Source: Actinernus sp. WN-2022
Lineage: Eukaryota; Cnidaria; Anthozoa; Actiniaria; Actinernidae
Assembly (NCBI GenBank): GCA_030867875.1
Contig: JAOWCC010000091.1
Location: 186,001-250,000 of the forward strand
Length of the DNA: 64,000 bases
Direction of reading: 5' to 3'
This document shows, one piece after another, positions 1 through 15,100 of the stretch. Every line of letters starts with the position of its first letter. Position 1 is the stretch's first letter. A program made the position numbers and the translations under genes. The notes beneath the pieces are model-generated. The model searched no databases. It was given only the letters and a program-made list of their open reading frames with translations, and was not told where the DNA came from.

Positions 1-744
1 ACAGACATCGCATTGACCATACATGCGCCGACAACATCATGACATATAGCCCCTTAAAAGAAAACAAGCGCTCTCCTTTCTTTTCTCTTTCGTTCGATCA
101 TGATATTCACGCTCTTTAGAAAACGTAAAGTGCACGTGCAGATTCCCGTCAGCTTACCACATCGAGTTCTGTTTGAAAGCTTACAGTGATTAATTTATTT
201 ATTTTCCCTCTTATTTGTTGCAAGTAGAAACTGAAGCAATAATAAGATCAATAAAGTCAGTTCACTGTCATTAGTTTTCATGAGCTCGCCTCGGTTTATT
301 TTTCTGAATGTTGAGACGGCATTATTGTCATTTGGAATTGACGGGGAATTAAGTGTCCCTAGCTAGAGTGGATAAATAATTGCTCACTTCTTTTCATTTC
401 ATTTCGATTAGGATTAGACTACGGGATACCTTGGATAAATAAGGACAAGTAGGAACATTGAAGAATGGCTAATCTGCAGCTGTTACCTTGATGTAGAGAT
501 ATGAACGAGTGAATAGGCGATTGGCATGATGGCTTCATTTAAAGTGCCCCTGTAACCCCATTTTAGTTTTATTTATTTTCAAAGTCTACATGAAAATTGA
601 GGACGAAAGAAAAAGAACACAACATCGGTATAATTCCTCGTTTTTAAATCGCGAATAAAGTCTCACGCATTTTGTTTCACGACCGCGGAGTTTGAGGTCT
701 TGGTCGAGTGACGTGGGATCAGGCAAAAAGCCATCGTTCATTAA

Positions 745-1093
745 TACATGCATCAGGAGTTCCGCACTTCCGGTTGGATCACACTGCATTCTGGGTAGGT
801 AGGCTCATACAACTTCCAGAGCGGCCATATTGGATTTGAGCGCAGTCAACTTGGAAACTTTATTAATCCCGTTCTAAAGCTTAAACATCGACTTAGAACT
901 CCCAACTGAAGAATCTGTAAAGGTAAGATATTCCGTGTATTAGGTAGTAAGTTTTTGAACTTGCAAAGGAGCAAAAATTGACTGCACTCAAATCCAATAT
1001 GGCCGATCTAGAAGTTGATGACCACTTTTCTGAGCCCACCTACCCAGAATGCAGTGTGATCCAACCGGAAGTCCGGAACTCCTGATGCATGTA
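745..1093. mobile_element. MITE with long terminal inverted repeats, copy 1
   Basis: TACATGCATCAGGAGTTCCG and its continuation to about 800 is the reverse complement of 1034-1093. The interior is also partly self-complementary. TA sits at both ends, as for Tc1/mariner-type insertion. A second copy lies at 3673-4031. Confidence 0.85.
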
Positions 1094-2044
1094 TACTTGT
1101 TGTAGGTTCTATTGTAGTGGATTCCCGACCTTGCGTCACAAAATGCACGATACCCAAGGCCAATGCTTATAACTAGTCTACTGTGGTACGGTAGAGCCTG
1201 GTTGCTTTTCGCCATTTTTAGCAAACTTATTCAGGTTGTAGACAAGCAGAATGTGGTTTTCGTCATGACACGCGATGATAAAATCAAATAAACATCTTGG
1301 TCCTTGTAGAACTCCCAAAAATATACTTATAGCCCAAATTTTGGAATATTAGATTAATTCCTAACGGATCTGTGTACGACAATTTTACAGTACTTTGTAT
1401 GCGGCCGCCATAGAAAGAAAATACAAATAAAGCTTAATTTCCCATCAAAATCATTGGGTTTCACTTCAAAACTCTTTGAATATTTATCGAGTTAAAAAAT
1501 TGACACAATTACATGGATTTTTATGCCTTCCGGAAAACACGCTGGGTCGTTCTGTCATAAAATTCAAAATTTATTTACTCCGGAACAAACACCCATCGAC
1601 GTGAACATTTCTGTGTAGACTTTTATTCCCGATGTCTAGAATATATACAAAGAACAGCTTTGTAGGACTTATAGTTTAGATTTTAGGTTTTTGATGACGT
1701 CACGTGAAAAACCAAGGATTACTCTAAATATTATAAGAATAAATATGAAGAAATACAAAAATGGGGTTGGGGCACTTTAACTACAACTACAACCATTTCA
1801 AATTCTTTTCTTGTTCAGATTTATCAACTCGTTTGAGAATACAAAGACAAAGGTTTAAATTAGAGGAACAAGATAATCCGTGCAAAGGATTCTGGTAGCT
1901 GTAGTATGTGACGTCATCATTCAGATGTCCTTACTGCAGCATTTAAATCCCAATCGATTCCATAAACCAACCCAAATTTGCAAACCGATTTTCGTAAAAA
2001 TGTACATGAAGGATTAGCAGCGCTCTTCGTTTGCTTTTCATCAA

Positions 2045-2259
2045 TAGGGAGCTTCAGATTCGAGTACGAGTACGACTTTTAGACTCAAAATATCTCTGTC
2101 GCAAGAAAGTACAAATCTTTCATTTCTGCCAAGCAATGCTGCAGACACGAGAACAAGCTACTAAGAGTATGTGTTTGTTCATATATCTTTTTAAACTGTT
2201 CGTCGATTGTGAAAAGTCGTACTCGTTGTCGTACTCGTACTCGAATCTGAAGCTCCCTA
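2045..2259. repeat. Inverted-repeat element downstream of the zinc-finger stop
   Basis: TAGGGAGCTTCAGATTCGAG.. and its reverse complement, each with GTACGAGTACGACTTTT, enclose about 150 bp. It lies in or just past the 3' UTR of the zinc-finger gene. Confidence 0.75.
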
Positions 2260-2475
2260 ATTTCTCTGTGACGGTGGCTACTTGTTCCAAAGTATCTCAG
2301 CAAGTACCGGAAGATTTACCGTACAACTAATATAATGTGCTTGAAAAGAAATAAAATCACAAACCTTCATATCAAAAGCTTTCTAAATGAGATTGAATCT
2401 CCAGTCCTTTGACAAATCTATAAAGTTGTCTTGACGACTAGGTAACAATCGTCCATCGTTCTGTTGCTGCTGACG

Positions 2476-3162
2476 TCACTGTGTGTCCATGGGTTCATCC
2501 TGTTGGTTGGACTCTTCCCCACCCAAAGGCTGGTGTGCCGAAGACTCCCCCACCTCCTCCTCCTGCGGTTGTTGCTCATTTGTGATCTGCTCAGCAAACC
2601 CTTGGTTTGGGTCACTCTCCTGACTTACCACCTCCTCCAAAGTAGACTGAAGGGCTTGCATAGGTTGTGTTGATATAGTAACTGTTGGTTGTTGGGTTTG
2701 TTGTGTTGTCATGGATTGTTGATGGCTCTGTTGTTGGTCTGTCGCTGTTGTTGTCACCAACATGGACGTCTGTGCCGCAGCCATGGCAGCGAGAATCTCT
2801 GCATGAACAGTCATGTTCATTGCATCCATCCCCTCTGTCGTTACTGGGACCGCCAAATGGGTCCCCTGGGGAAGCTGCATGATGGTAACCTGACTTGGAT
2901 TAATTCCACTTTGAGCAACAGCTTCTGCAACCAGCTGCGCATGAGTAGCCTCGGTTTCGGGACCATGGTGGTCTGACGTTGTCACTTCTATGATCTGATT
3001 GGCTATCCCATCTCCCGCCACCTGAGTTTGCCCAAGGCAAACTCCGACTGCCGATTGGACAAGTACTTCTGCTGCGTCTGTGGCTGAGATCCCAGCATTC
3101 ACTGCAGCCTGTGTGACTGGGTCGACTAAAATGTGACCGCTGGCTGTTTGGCCTGTGGGCAC
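2476..3162 (-). CDS. Zinc-finger gene, exon 13 (Gln/Ala/Thr-rich C-terminus, stop)
   Basis: The exon starts at acceptor TCATTAG|GTG and reads 228 codons to a TGA at 2476-2478. Residues 864-1091 are rich in Gln, Thr, Ala and Met, with acidic Gln-rich tails such as [11 protein letters not shown], and no zinc finger. This looks like an activation or coactivator-binding tail. The 3' UTR must lie below 2476; I could not place its poly(A) site. Confidence 0.94.
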   Translation of the reverse strand: MPTGQTASGHILVDPVTQAAVNAGISATDAAEVLVQSAVGVCLGQTQVAGDGIANQIIEVTTSDHHGPETEATHAQLVAEAVAQSGINPSQVTIMQLPQGTHLAVPVTTEGMDAMNMTVHAEILAAMAAAQTSMLVTTTATDQQQSHQQSMTTQQTQQPTVTISTQPMQALQSTLEEVVSQESDPNQGFAEQITNEQQPQEEEVGESSAHQPLGGEESNQQDEPMDTQ

Positions 3163-6100
3163 CTAATGACGAAGATGACAATGAATCAGATCCACAGTTT
3201 TATTTGTGTTAGTAATGATACATCTACAATGGTAACCAGGTTTGACTGTCGTAGATAAAACCTCGGCGGCGCCAAGTAGTAGGATAATAGCAACAACATT
3301 CACATTAAGAAGCTTTGAATTTTGTGTACGAAATTCAACCTTACAGTAACAAATACTAAAAAAAAACTAGTATGAACAGTTTCAGCGTTTTTCATTGGAT
3401 TAGGTCTGATACTAAGGTTGGATAAAAATGTATTGCCAAATTATTGAGGAATAGTGTACAACCGGACAAGCACTTGTGGTAGAGTGCCGGTGTTCCACGG
3501 GCCGCGTCCTTGTCTCCTTCCTCTTCTAATCTACGTCACGGGGATGTCAAAGAACCTGTTGTGTTATTTTGAGAAACAGTAGGGAAGTGTTTCCCAACAC
3601 AACAGCCTGATATTCTGAGGTACTAACAAACACTCATGATTGTAAACTGCACAGCAGCACATCGCGCCACAATACATGCATCAGGAGTTCCGGACTTCCG
3701 GTTGGATCACACTGCATTCTGGGTAGGTGGGCTCAGAAAAGTGGGCATCAACTTCTAGATCGGCCATATTGGATTTGAGTGCAGTCAATGTTTGCTCCTT
3801 TGCAAGTTCAAAAACTTACTACCTAATACACGGAATATCTTACCTTTACAGATTCTTCAGTTGGGAGTTCTAAGTCGATGTTTAAGCTTTAGAACGGGTT
3901 TAATAAAGTTTCCAAGTTGACTGCGCTCAAATCCAATATGGCCGCTCTGGAAGTTGTGCCCACTTTTCTGAGCCCACCTACCCAGAATGCAGTGTGATCC
4001 AACCGGAAGTCCGGAACTCCTGATGCATGTATAGCAATCCGCATCTCATTAGATGACCTGCCTTGTGAAGCGCATTTGAAAATAATAATATACAATTTGC
4101 GCCATATAAATGAATAACCTTTACTTTTAATTGTAGAATAAACACTTGCATGCGTAATGTTCATTGGCTGACCGAGAAGATACCATCCAAGAACGCCAAC
4201 TAGTGCGTATTAGTGCACACTTTTGTCATCGAAGTGTACACTTTTGTCGTCCAAGTGTAAACTCGTGCCGTTTAAGTGTAAACTCGTGCCGTTTAAGTGT
4301 AAACTCGTGCCGTCTAAGTGTAAACGTGTTCCTTATAAGTGTAAACTCGTGTCGTCTAAGTGTAGACTCGTGTCGTCTAAGTGTATAAAGAGAGAGAGGG
4401 TGATGTGCTGGTTGACCAGTTAGCATATGCATTGCGTGCAGATGCACGACTATCCTGATATTCCCAACTTACTTGCTGCATGATACCTTCGTCAGCCTCC
4501 TGGCCTGTTGTGGTTTCCACGGCAACAACATGAGCCGTCTCCATGCCACCCTCTGTACCAATCACAGACTCGCTGACGGCCACCAGAGCCTCAGCTAGCT
4601 GTACATCAGCCTCGGTGCCGAGATGGCCGACATTCACCGTGCCGTCCTGCTGCTCTGTCATGGCCTGGCTGTCAATCATCTCGTCGCCCTCGTCGAGAAA
4701 CTTCTTTAGTTTGGTGCTACGAGTCCGCCCACCAGTCTTGGAATGAACCTTAGGGGACATCAATAAGAAGGTGTCATACATGGCAGGTACACTAACTATC
4801 TAACTCACTAACTAACTAACTAACTAACTCACTTACTACTCACTCACTCATGCTTTACTTACTGTCAGGGTACAGATGCAGGACTGTAGAAAGAGGCCGG
4901 ACCTCCGTCCATTTTCCCGGCTGTTACATTGTCATTGACCGATTTTTCACCTTTGATGGTCAAAACGCACTATTTGAACTGGACATGTTGCAGGGGATCG
5001 GAGCATGCCCCTAGCGGCTTGTGCTGTGTCATGAACCTGCTAAAGCCAACATGTGCGCGGTTGGCTAAAGTGCGAGCTGCGAGCTTTTTTTTGTGAGCCG
5101 CGAGCTACTTTCTTTTGGAAGAAGGAAATATGGGTAAAAATATCATCGTTTTTGTTCGCCATCTACTGATAAGTAAGTAAATGCTAAAACTTAAGTCTCA
5201 AACGAAACGTTCAAAACTCAATCGTGACCGGCACGCTCAGTTGAAATTGCCAATTTCATTACGAAATGCGGCCTAAAATACATTTTCGAATACCACATTA
5301 AAGGGCCCCAAACCCTTCCTAAGATAAATGAAAATGGCGGGAAACACTTTATTGTCTTCTTAAACTGGTTTCTTTGTTGTTTTCCTTTTACGAGGCAGGA
5401 TATGCTAAAATAGCAAAAATTCAATAGGATCATACGAGTCTGTATCATTATTTTGCTGTCTCGACCAGTCGCTTTATCAGTACTATTGGATGTCTGCTCC
5501 CCTACAACGGTGTTCCTAATAACAGGGTGAAGATCGTTCTGTATTCTTGACGAGAAGCGCTACATTTCATTCCTAACAATAAATGTTAGTTTCAAGAAAT
5601 TGACAACAAAAATCAGGGGTGAAATTTACGTGATTTTGATGCAAATATGACCGCAAAAATTAGGAATCCTGTCAGAGGGGATGATTTTGATGTATGTCAT
5701 TCATTTATACCTACTGCCATTAAAGAGTAAATAATAAATAAGATGAACCAGATGATCACTTTTTCGGCCAAAAAATGTCTTTTCTGCAGTCATTCTGCTC
5801 CCCGTAACTCATAATATGATTTGAGCAATAGTATAAGTTATACCTTGAAACAATTGTCTGATGATAAGGAATCATTTGCGTATGCTAAAATTGTGATCAC
5901 ACCCTTGTGTAAAAATATCGTAAATTTCGTCTTCGATTTCACTTGTCAATTTCATTAAATCAACACTATTTGTTAGTAACACAATGTGGCGCTCGCGATG
6001 CATATTGTAATCGCACCACAAGTATAAAAAACATGGTACAATTTCGCACCACAAGTATAAAAAACATGGTACAATTTCAAAACACATTTACATATTATGT

Positions 6101-9100
6101 CGTCCGGGCTCTTTTTGCCTGACGCGGCCCATATATCAATAGCCTTATATTGTCTCACCTTCATGTGGTATCGCAGGCTGGCCTTACGAGAGAAGTCCTT
6201 GTCACACGTGTCACACTTAAAGGGTTTCTCTCCTGTGTGTATTCGTAGATGATTATTGAAGTGGCTGCGATGGTTGAACTCTCGACCGCATTCGTCACAC
6301 TTAAACGGCCGTTCACCTGGAAGAAAGACAAATAAGGTCTTGTTCACACGTATGAAAACGCAACTTTTTTTTCTCCGTTTAAAAAAGAATCCCGGTCCAC
6401 ACGAGAGCGTTTTCGAATTGTTTCCCCGTGTACACGTAAACGCTAAAACGATTCGTAAACGCTAAGATACGTGACAAAGCATGCGCAGATAACTATTGAT
6501 TATTTTGTTTCGCGCCATTTTGGCTTGGTTTTAGCGTACACGAAGAAATAACATCGATAAAACATGTCTAAAACAGGGCATAAACAGAACAAATCCGATG
6601 ACAAGAGCAAGTGTGATTCTTATATTTGGGCAGACGATGTAGTGGAACTACTACTGAATATTTAATAACGCAATATTAAGTTCAAAACACGCGACTAAGC
6701 TTGAAATCAAACCTATTAACAGAGAAGCCAATGCAGTGACTCGGTTGTGCGCCATGTTGGAAATGTCTCTCTGTAAAGTAGCCTGGGAACGAGGGTGTGA
6801 CGTCAGCGTTTGCGAAAAGTTTCGTTTTCGGACTTTTTGCCGTCCACACGAGAACAGGAAAACGGCGTTTTCGAAAAGTTCCACTTTGGAGAGCGTCTTC
6901 GAAAAGTTCCGTTTTTGGTGACCGTTTTCATCGTTTACGTGTGGACGGAAGGCCAATCCGTAAAAAAAAATTGCGTTTAAAAAAAAAACGGATACGTCTG
7001 GAGGGGGTCTAAAAACGTCTGAGGAAATTACTCCTTTGTTGCACGCCCCAAATCCGGAGGGTACCAGTTCACTTAACGGTTGCCATATTTTTTCAGTTTT
7101 AAACATGTAATCTCTGCTAGTATTGTGCAACATCGGGTACATATACGCTTATAGAATACTATCTAAAAACACACAATTTACTTCATTTCATTCTCAGAAT
7201 TAAACAAAGGTACGTATTCTATTTGGAAAGGTTCGTTTTCTTATGCCTTCTCTGAGCTCATTCATTTTGTTACTTTGGTCATTTATTTTAACCTCACATG
7301 TAAATTAAGAAGTACAATAAAGTTTGTTGTTCTTGTTGTTGTTGGCTCGAAAATACGCTCGCGCACTCGCAAAAGTAATCTTTAGAAATGCGAGTAAAAT
7401 CTCATGACACTAGGCGGGCAACTGGGAAGCCAGTTCATTCTTACTACCCGAAAAGGCCTCATTTACATTGCAGTCTTGTGCATAATGGCCGTTTTTATAC
7501 TAGAGATGCATAATGCGTCTAGACGGATTTGGGCAAAGACAACTTAGTGCGACTAGTATAAAGGCGGGACCAAGTATGAGACGAACTTGATGATAAATCC
7601 CGCCATATTTTTAAAGGGAATGGGGTCTACTTGTTGTTGTTCTTTTCGGCAAAGAAAAGTTAGTGCTGAAATCAATTTTCAAATCCAAAACAAACTATAC
7701 CAAGAGGTCAACAAACACCAACCCGTGTGTGTCCTGATGTGTTCCTTGAGAGTACTGAATCTGGTGAACATCTTGTCACACTCGCCACACTTGTATGGCT
7801 TGTCGTCACTGTGTACCGGCAGGTGTACCTTGAGGTCAGTAGAGCGGGCAAACCGGCGGCCACACTCGTTGCACTCGAATGGCTTCTCTCCTGAAAATCA
7901 ATTCAAAGTCAGGTATTATCAAACCTCGTGAAAATGCGAGTGCATCGGGCTGCAAATGACCTCTGGCGGGCCGCAAATGCATTCACAGCCTTGTATCTCA
8001 TTGGCTCTTGCTTCGTCATCATATTCATTTAGACCAATCAGATTTTCGCGCTAACGCGGGAAGCCATTCAGGAGTAAATCCCGCCAACGAGTCATCAGCG
8101 AGTAATTTTGAAAAGCACTCACGGAACCTCACCCAAAGCAATACACAAAAAAGGAAAAGATATCGGTGAAAAGGGCAAACTTTGACGATGAAGAAAATCG
8201 ACATAATTCATTTGGCCGCAAATGATACTACGCGGTTTGAACAAAACAATATACCCTCCGAAAGTAATGTTATTCCCTTATTGCTGAAGTACGCTCTGGA
8301 CAAAATACGTGGTACGAAATGGTAAGAACGACTTCAAAATAAACATTTTGGTCCTTGTAGAACTACCAAAAATACACCTATAACTCAAATTTACCCAAGC
8401 CTATCACGGTGAACTGGGAAGTTTCTTTAATCCTTAATTAGAATACTTGCATTTCCATGACAACGCGAGACTGCTGGTTACCTGTGTGCACGATGGCATG
8501 TCTCTTGAACGTGATCGTCGAGATGAACTCCTTGTCACACAGGTCGCACTTGAATGGCTTCACGCCGGTATGTCGTCCCATGTGAGCCTGCAGCTCCAGT
8601 GCAGTGCGAAACGTCTTGTCGCATTCATCGCACTTGAATGGCTTGTCCCCCGTATGGACGGACTGTGAACAGGAAAAGGTATTCTACTTCATTGTGAGAT
8701 GGAGAGTATTAGAGGGGCCATCACATGAGCAGACGGTACAGAAAATGTGCGTGTTTTAGTCCTAATTAAGATGGTACACAAGTGAAACAAAAATGGGAGA
8801 AATAGGGAAAAGAGCAATAAGAAGAGAGGAAGAAAGATCGCTAGCACATTCCCATTAGTATACAAGCGAAAAGTGCTTTTCGTGCGCTCTGATTGGCTAC
8901 TCAAACTCGGATGTCCTGCATTAGTATATACCATACAAGCGAAAAGTGTTTTTCGTGCGCTCTGATTGGCTACTCAAACTCGGATGTCCTGCATTAGTAT
9001 ATACCACACAAATAAAAAGTGCTTTTCGTGCGCTCTGATTGGCTACTCAAACTCGGATGTCCTGCATTAGTATATACCACACAAGTAAAAAGTGCTTTTC

Positions 9101-12100
9101 GTGCGCTCTGATTGGCTACTCAAACTCGGATGTCCTGCATTAGTATATACCACACAAATAAAAAGTGCTTTTCGTGCGCTCTGATTGGCTACTCAAACTC
9201 GGATGTCCTGCATTAGTATATACCACACAAGCGAAAAGTGCTTTTCGCGTGCTCGGATTGGCTACTACGGAGGTAAATATCCTTTGCTATTCACCTCCGA
9301 GCGAAGCAACGATCACCTCGCGCGAGTGTTTGTCCATTGGACAGAAAATAAAAGAACTATTTGGTGCTGGCTATTCACTTATGTGGTATATACTAAAACA
9401 ATCATTCACCTCAGTGTCGGTGAATATCCACCACTTCGGTGAATAATTGTTCATTATTCACTTCCCGGCTTAGGGCCGATCTGCACTACAAACAACGTTG
9501 TCCGTTTAAGTAAAAACATTGTCAACACTAAACTCGGTCAAGTGCGGATGTATTGTCTACTGAAGGCCAACAACATTGGACTGGGCAAATACATCAAATG
9601 CGCCATTGTCCTGCCTCGGATGCTGGCAAAAAAGCAGTGATTTTGTCCCCGACAGTTTGGATTTTGTCTATAGTGCAGATCGACCCTTAGAGACAAAATG
9701 ACTTCTTGGTCTCGCACGTGAAGAATATATTCACTTATAAATAGCTTTTTGAACTCATTTGAGGTTGCCTATTTCACTTGTGGTATATACTAACACAATT
9801 ATTCCCCTCAGTGTCGGAGACAAGTGGTGGATATCTACCATTTTAACCCATTAAATATTTCTCTCGCGCGATTGGTGGAATGGGACCCGATATAAGCGCG
9901 CGTCAAAGAAAATATTTGAAGGACGATAACAACAATAACCAACATTGTGGTATCAAAACATACCCTGATATTTGGCCTTCGACATTATATCTGATCCTCT
10001 TAGCTCACAGTTTCCCTCGAACTTCGCTCTCGGAAACTGTTCTCTTCTCGGATGAGACTACTGTCCGAGGACGAAATATCAGGGCATACTTCGATGCCAC
10101 AAATAGGTTATTGTATTTCTAGTCACCTCCACTTCGGAAAATAATTGGTAATTATCATATGAAAGTCTTTAAGGCTACTATAATGGGCAGCTGAGCTAGT
10201 TTCTGTAAAAACTAGCGTAAGTCAGCGTCGGCGGGGAATTAAGTTCTAGACTGCCACTAGTTTTATAGAGTATCTAGTTGCTAACCGCCGTGGGAAATTA
10301 AAGAAACAGGTTTTATCAACTGACAGAGGATTTCGTATGCTAACCGCCAATTGGAAAGCGAGTTGTAGCTTTAAAATAAACTGTACTTTTTTATTACAGA
10401 GACCATGGCCGGGGAAATAAACCAAACAACGACGATCTGGAGTACTTCTCGCACATTCATACAAAATGGCACGCTGTGGGAATTGGGAATGGCTGTCACA
10501 TTTAGTTGCTTACCTGATGGGACTTGAGGCCAGTCTGTATGGCGAACCCTTTACCACATACCTCACACACATACGGCTTTTCTCCTGTGTGTGTTCTCAT
10601 GTGGTCACGCAGGCGAGCTGGCCGTGTGAACTGCTTGGGGCAGATCTCGCACTTGTAGGGCTTGTCGCCACTGTGCGTGAACTTGTGCTTGACAAGGTCG
10701 AACGACTGAATACACGCGAACTCACACTGGTCACATTTGAATGGCTTTTCTCCTAACCAAAAGAAATCAAGATACAGTAACAATGAAGGTGTCAAAGTCC
10801 GTCTTCAGGCTACGCGCATCCACGAGTCAGCGAGGAATAAAACCTTGTTTCAAACTCATGTTTACAACTTGTTTTGTTTTGTTGTTGGGTCAGCTTGCCA
10901 TAGCTCCCAGTGGCGTGCGTGAAATGCAAATTATGTTTTGTACTTGCAAAACAACAGACAAATTGTTGTATTTTGAGCCCACTGAGTATGATAAACTACG
11001 AAACAGCGACAGTGAGTCTTGCATTCTGAAAATGTTCATTTTTTACACTTTTCTACTTTGTCACAGCACAGTACTGTAAATGCTACAGTTTCCATTCTTG
11101 TCGGAAATGCAGCCAAACTACAATTAAGCTTCGATGCAAGCACAAACAAAAATAATCAGCGACTTAGTGGAGTGACGTCTAACCTGTGTGTATGCGGTAA
11201 TGGCGCTTCAGGTCGTCATATCGTATGAATGCCTTCTCGCACTGGTCACATTTGTGTGGCTTCTCTCCAGTGTGACGGAAGGCATGGCGTGACAATTCTG
11301 CTGCAGTCTTGAATGCCTTGTCACAGCCGTCGTAGTCACACTGGTGTGGCTTTTCCTCTTGGTGAACACGGCGATGAACTCTACCAGGTTTGACAGAAAT
11401 ACTGAGAATTAATAGTTATTATAACTTTCTCATGGCCAAACACAATAACTACAATCGAACCTCCCGTACATGGACACCCACGTGCTAGTGTGACGAGAGT
11501 TCTCCTTGTATGGGAGGTTATCAATGAAAAAAATAGTATATATATATATTGAGAGTGGGCTATTTACTGCATTGAAATGATAACCAACTTATCAGGTTCA
11601 ACTATTTTTTAAACATATATATTCTTTACATTCGTCCTAAGAGCGGAGCTGCCTTATTGAGAGGACTTGTGTAACATAATATACGAATGAGAACGACATT
11701 AAATGAACTGGAAATTACCACGCTTAGAACAGAATGATTAAGTAATTTGAAAAGAAAAGTAAAACAAATGTAGGCTTTTAGCACTGGGATCCATTCATGT
11801 ACATTATATTATAGTAATGCAATTCAACTTTATAGATCAGATTGAACTTGATTAGGTTCAACTTGTGACACTGATATAGCAAAATCATACAAAGAGCTGA
11901 ATTTAAAGCTTGTGCAGTCCCACCCTCTATGACAGGATGAAAGCCAAGATTGAAGAATTATTTCGCTGACCCCATGAGACTAAACATAATAATTATTCTC
12001 CCATCTTTAATTTCATACTCATTCTGTTTAAAAGCTTTAAGAAAACTGGAGGATGTGAAATAAAGTGAAGGGTGCTACTGAAAAAGAAAGGGTAGAATGT

Positions 12101-15100
12101 GAAAATCGTTTTCACTTAAAGGGGCTATGTCATGGTACTGCGCATGTATCGAGTAATCGCTCGTTTAGTGGCTGTTAATTGGATACAAACAGTTAAACTT
12201 CCCTCCCTCAATGCTTGATTGAATGGATTTTCAATATTTTCCCTGGAGACTGTTTATACACACTGTTTGTTATTCATTTTTGCATATTTGCTTTTATTTT
12301 AAGCATCCCACATGGCCGAGAGGTTCGTTAGTTCAAATCAAAATCGGTGAAAATAGCTCTTTCCGGCCCGGAAAAACGAATATAAAGTCTTACCGTGACA
12401 CAGCCCCTTTAATTTGATGAAACAAGGTTTAAGTTATCGGCTTCTGTTGTGAGAACTGAATATCCTACCCTCCAAAACTGCAAAAGCTCAGATGAACATG
12501 GCAAAATTCATGCGACAAATTTCACTCGGTCAGAAGCATGTAAACTATAGGCCTGTGACGTAAATACCTTTGCATGCATTTTTGTTTTCAAACTGTAAAC
12601 AAAAGTGACTGCAAAGGTATGTACATCACAATTATGTTCCAGGCCCCTTAGAATATGTCACACAAAGGTGGTTAAGGGTCTTGGGATAAAAAGCTTTGAG
12701 GAAGAATTTATGAGGTTGTGGGAGTGAACACTATAAAATAATGTAGATGTTTTTGTGAAGATACTTTTAGGTATAAAGGAAGGGAACCTTGTATCACCTT
12801 AATGCATAGTAAAACCAGCTGATGAGCCCTTCTACTCTAAGATTAGGCCAATTTAATTTTTGAAGTAACTCTGTTGATTTTTTGTCCTATAGTTAGAAAA
12901 GGTGATTACTCGATCTAGCAGCTTGATTATGGAGCCTTTTGAAATTAGTTTGGTAGCCCCTTGCCAAGACTGCCCCATACAAATGCAATTAATACCCCAT
13001 ACCTATATACAGGTACACAGATAATAAATGTGTGAAATGCCTGCCTTGCTTTAAAACTACTATTCCATTTATCTTACTAGTTTATTTTTTTATTAATGCA
13101 AGAACTAGTCTTTAATTAATTATTAGCTTCTTGTCCCTAGATAACCCCTTGGTTTATCCAGGTCCTGCCTACTCAGTAATTATTGTTAAATTCCTTATTT
13201 GTTTTTGTTTTGAGTGAAATAAACATATATTGTATCGTATCGTATTAGTATCATATTGATACTTTCGATTCTACTGAGAACCTTCAGCTCTGCATACAAT
13301 GTATATAGGGCCTTTCAATTCTACTGAGAACCCTCAGCTCTGCATAGGGCCTTTCAATTCTACTGAGAACCCTCAGCTCTGCATAGGGCCTTTCAATTCT
13401 ACTGAGAACCCTCAGCTCTGCATAGGGCCTTTCAATTCTACAGAGAACCCTCAACTTGCAGCTACATTGTATCTTTAATGGTTTTGAGACAGGCAATTAG
13501 TCTTCGCTAAACAATTGACCCAATCTCCCACTCATCCAGTAACTACAACTTCTGGTCAAATACGTTATTTTAAAAGCGTTCAGAATAGGAGTAAGTGGGA
13601 AAAAACTATTGAAAAATATTAATAATATACACGAAAAAGAGGAATTATAAAAGACCTAAGTTTAGCAAGTGCAGATACCTTAAACCTGAAAGTGAGACAA
13701 AGTAAACTTGCTCCAGGCATAATATGAAAAATGTACTGATTCAGAAATTGCAGAAATTAATTATTTTAAGCTACATGCATGTAGCTTACTGGCATAAAGG
13801 CAGGTATATGCGGCTGAAAAATGTGGGCTCGTGTGCACTTTAAACACAACATACATGACTGTATCCACAGTCAGATGGGATCATGTGGATGAGATAATTA
13901 CTTAGATGTCACCTTCATACAGTGTATTAAGTGAAATACCAACCTGAGTGACCCAGGATTGTTAAACGCCTTCCCACATCCCTCGTGATCACACACAAAT
14001 GGTCTTTCCTCTGAGTGTGACAGAACATGGGAGCGAAGGGAGCTGGGATTGTTGAATGCTTTCTCACAATATTCGCATTCATATGGCTTTTCACCTGATA
14101 ACAAATTAAAGAATAAAAACAATGTACATGTAAGATGCTATCAGTTATACATGTAACATTACTATACATGTACATGTATAATAGAATATCAACAACAACA
14201 ACAATCTTTTATTGGCTCACACTATAAATTACGAGAATGATATAATAAACATTATAAGTTATTAAAGGAGAATTAGACAAAGAAAAATAGAGTGTTTGTT
14301 TGAGCCTAGAGGCTAAGGGAACCGTGAGGTTTTCAAGTTAGCCCCTAGTAGCTATCTAAAGTTTGAGTTTTTTTTTTAATAAAAGAAGCAGCAAGGAAGA
14401 GGAACTGGGACTAATAAATAATGTTTAGTGGAAAGGTAATTAATGACTTTTAAAAATGAAGAACGTATCTATTCAAGTTTCTTTGGGCGTTGTTCTGACA
14501 GTAAATAATGTTTTATTTCTTTGGTAAAGGAAAATGTGCTGAGGTCTTTCAGATGGTGAGGGATCTCGTGCCAAAGATCAATTGCCTGGTATAATATGCA
14601 ATACTTTAAGGCCCAACAAAATAAATGTCATATTTCCAGTTATAATGAGTTGGAAAAAATCCAGCTTGGTACAATGTAGGTCTGAATTTTTTTTTGATTT
14701 TCTATTAAATAAATGCATGAATATTTACGAGATAACACTGTGTTTACTAATTACATTGTTGTCATGTTCATGCCATCGTGCTGAAGACACAATTTAGCGA
14801 GAATTAGAGCAGATTTTGTATGAGTGGGTTAGGTTAGGGTTAGGATAGCCCTACCATAACCATACTGTAACTATGCCGTACCATAACTTTGTAATTTGAT
14901 TGGATCAGAATGGCAAAAACAATAGGGAAACCATTCCAATGTCACGGCATGTCGTACAGTACTGTAGTCAGTGCTGTAGTCAGTGCAGCTGTAGTTTGTC
15001 CCACTCATATGAAATCTGCTCTAAAGTCATTGTTTGGGTACTTCTCATTGTTTTAATAGTTTTCTATTTTTGTTTATTTTATATTTCAAGTCTTGGAAAA

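Larger units (their letters stand above)
1..2475. other. Downstream flank of the zinc-finger gene
   Basis: Apart from the MITE at 745-1093 and the inverted repeat at 2045-2259, I see no gene. The 3' UTR occupies an unknown part of the right end. Confidence 0.55.

Noticed and set aside
4377..4472. Continuation of zinc-finger exon 12 to the in-frame stop
   Set aside because: The GTAAGT donor at 4472 joins in phase to exon 13, which has the expected Gln-rich tail. The read-through codes for nothing recognisable and enters the minisatellite.
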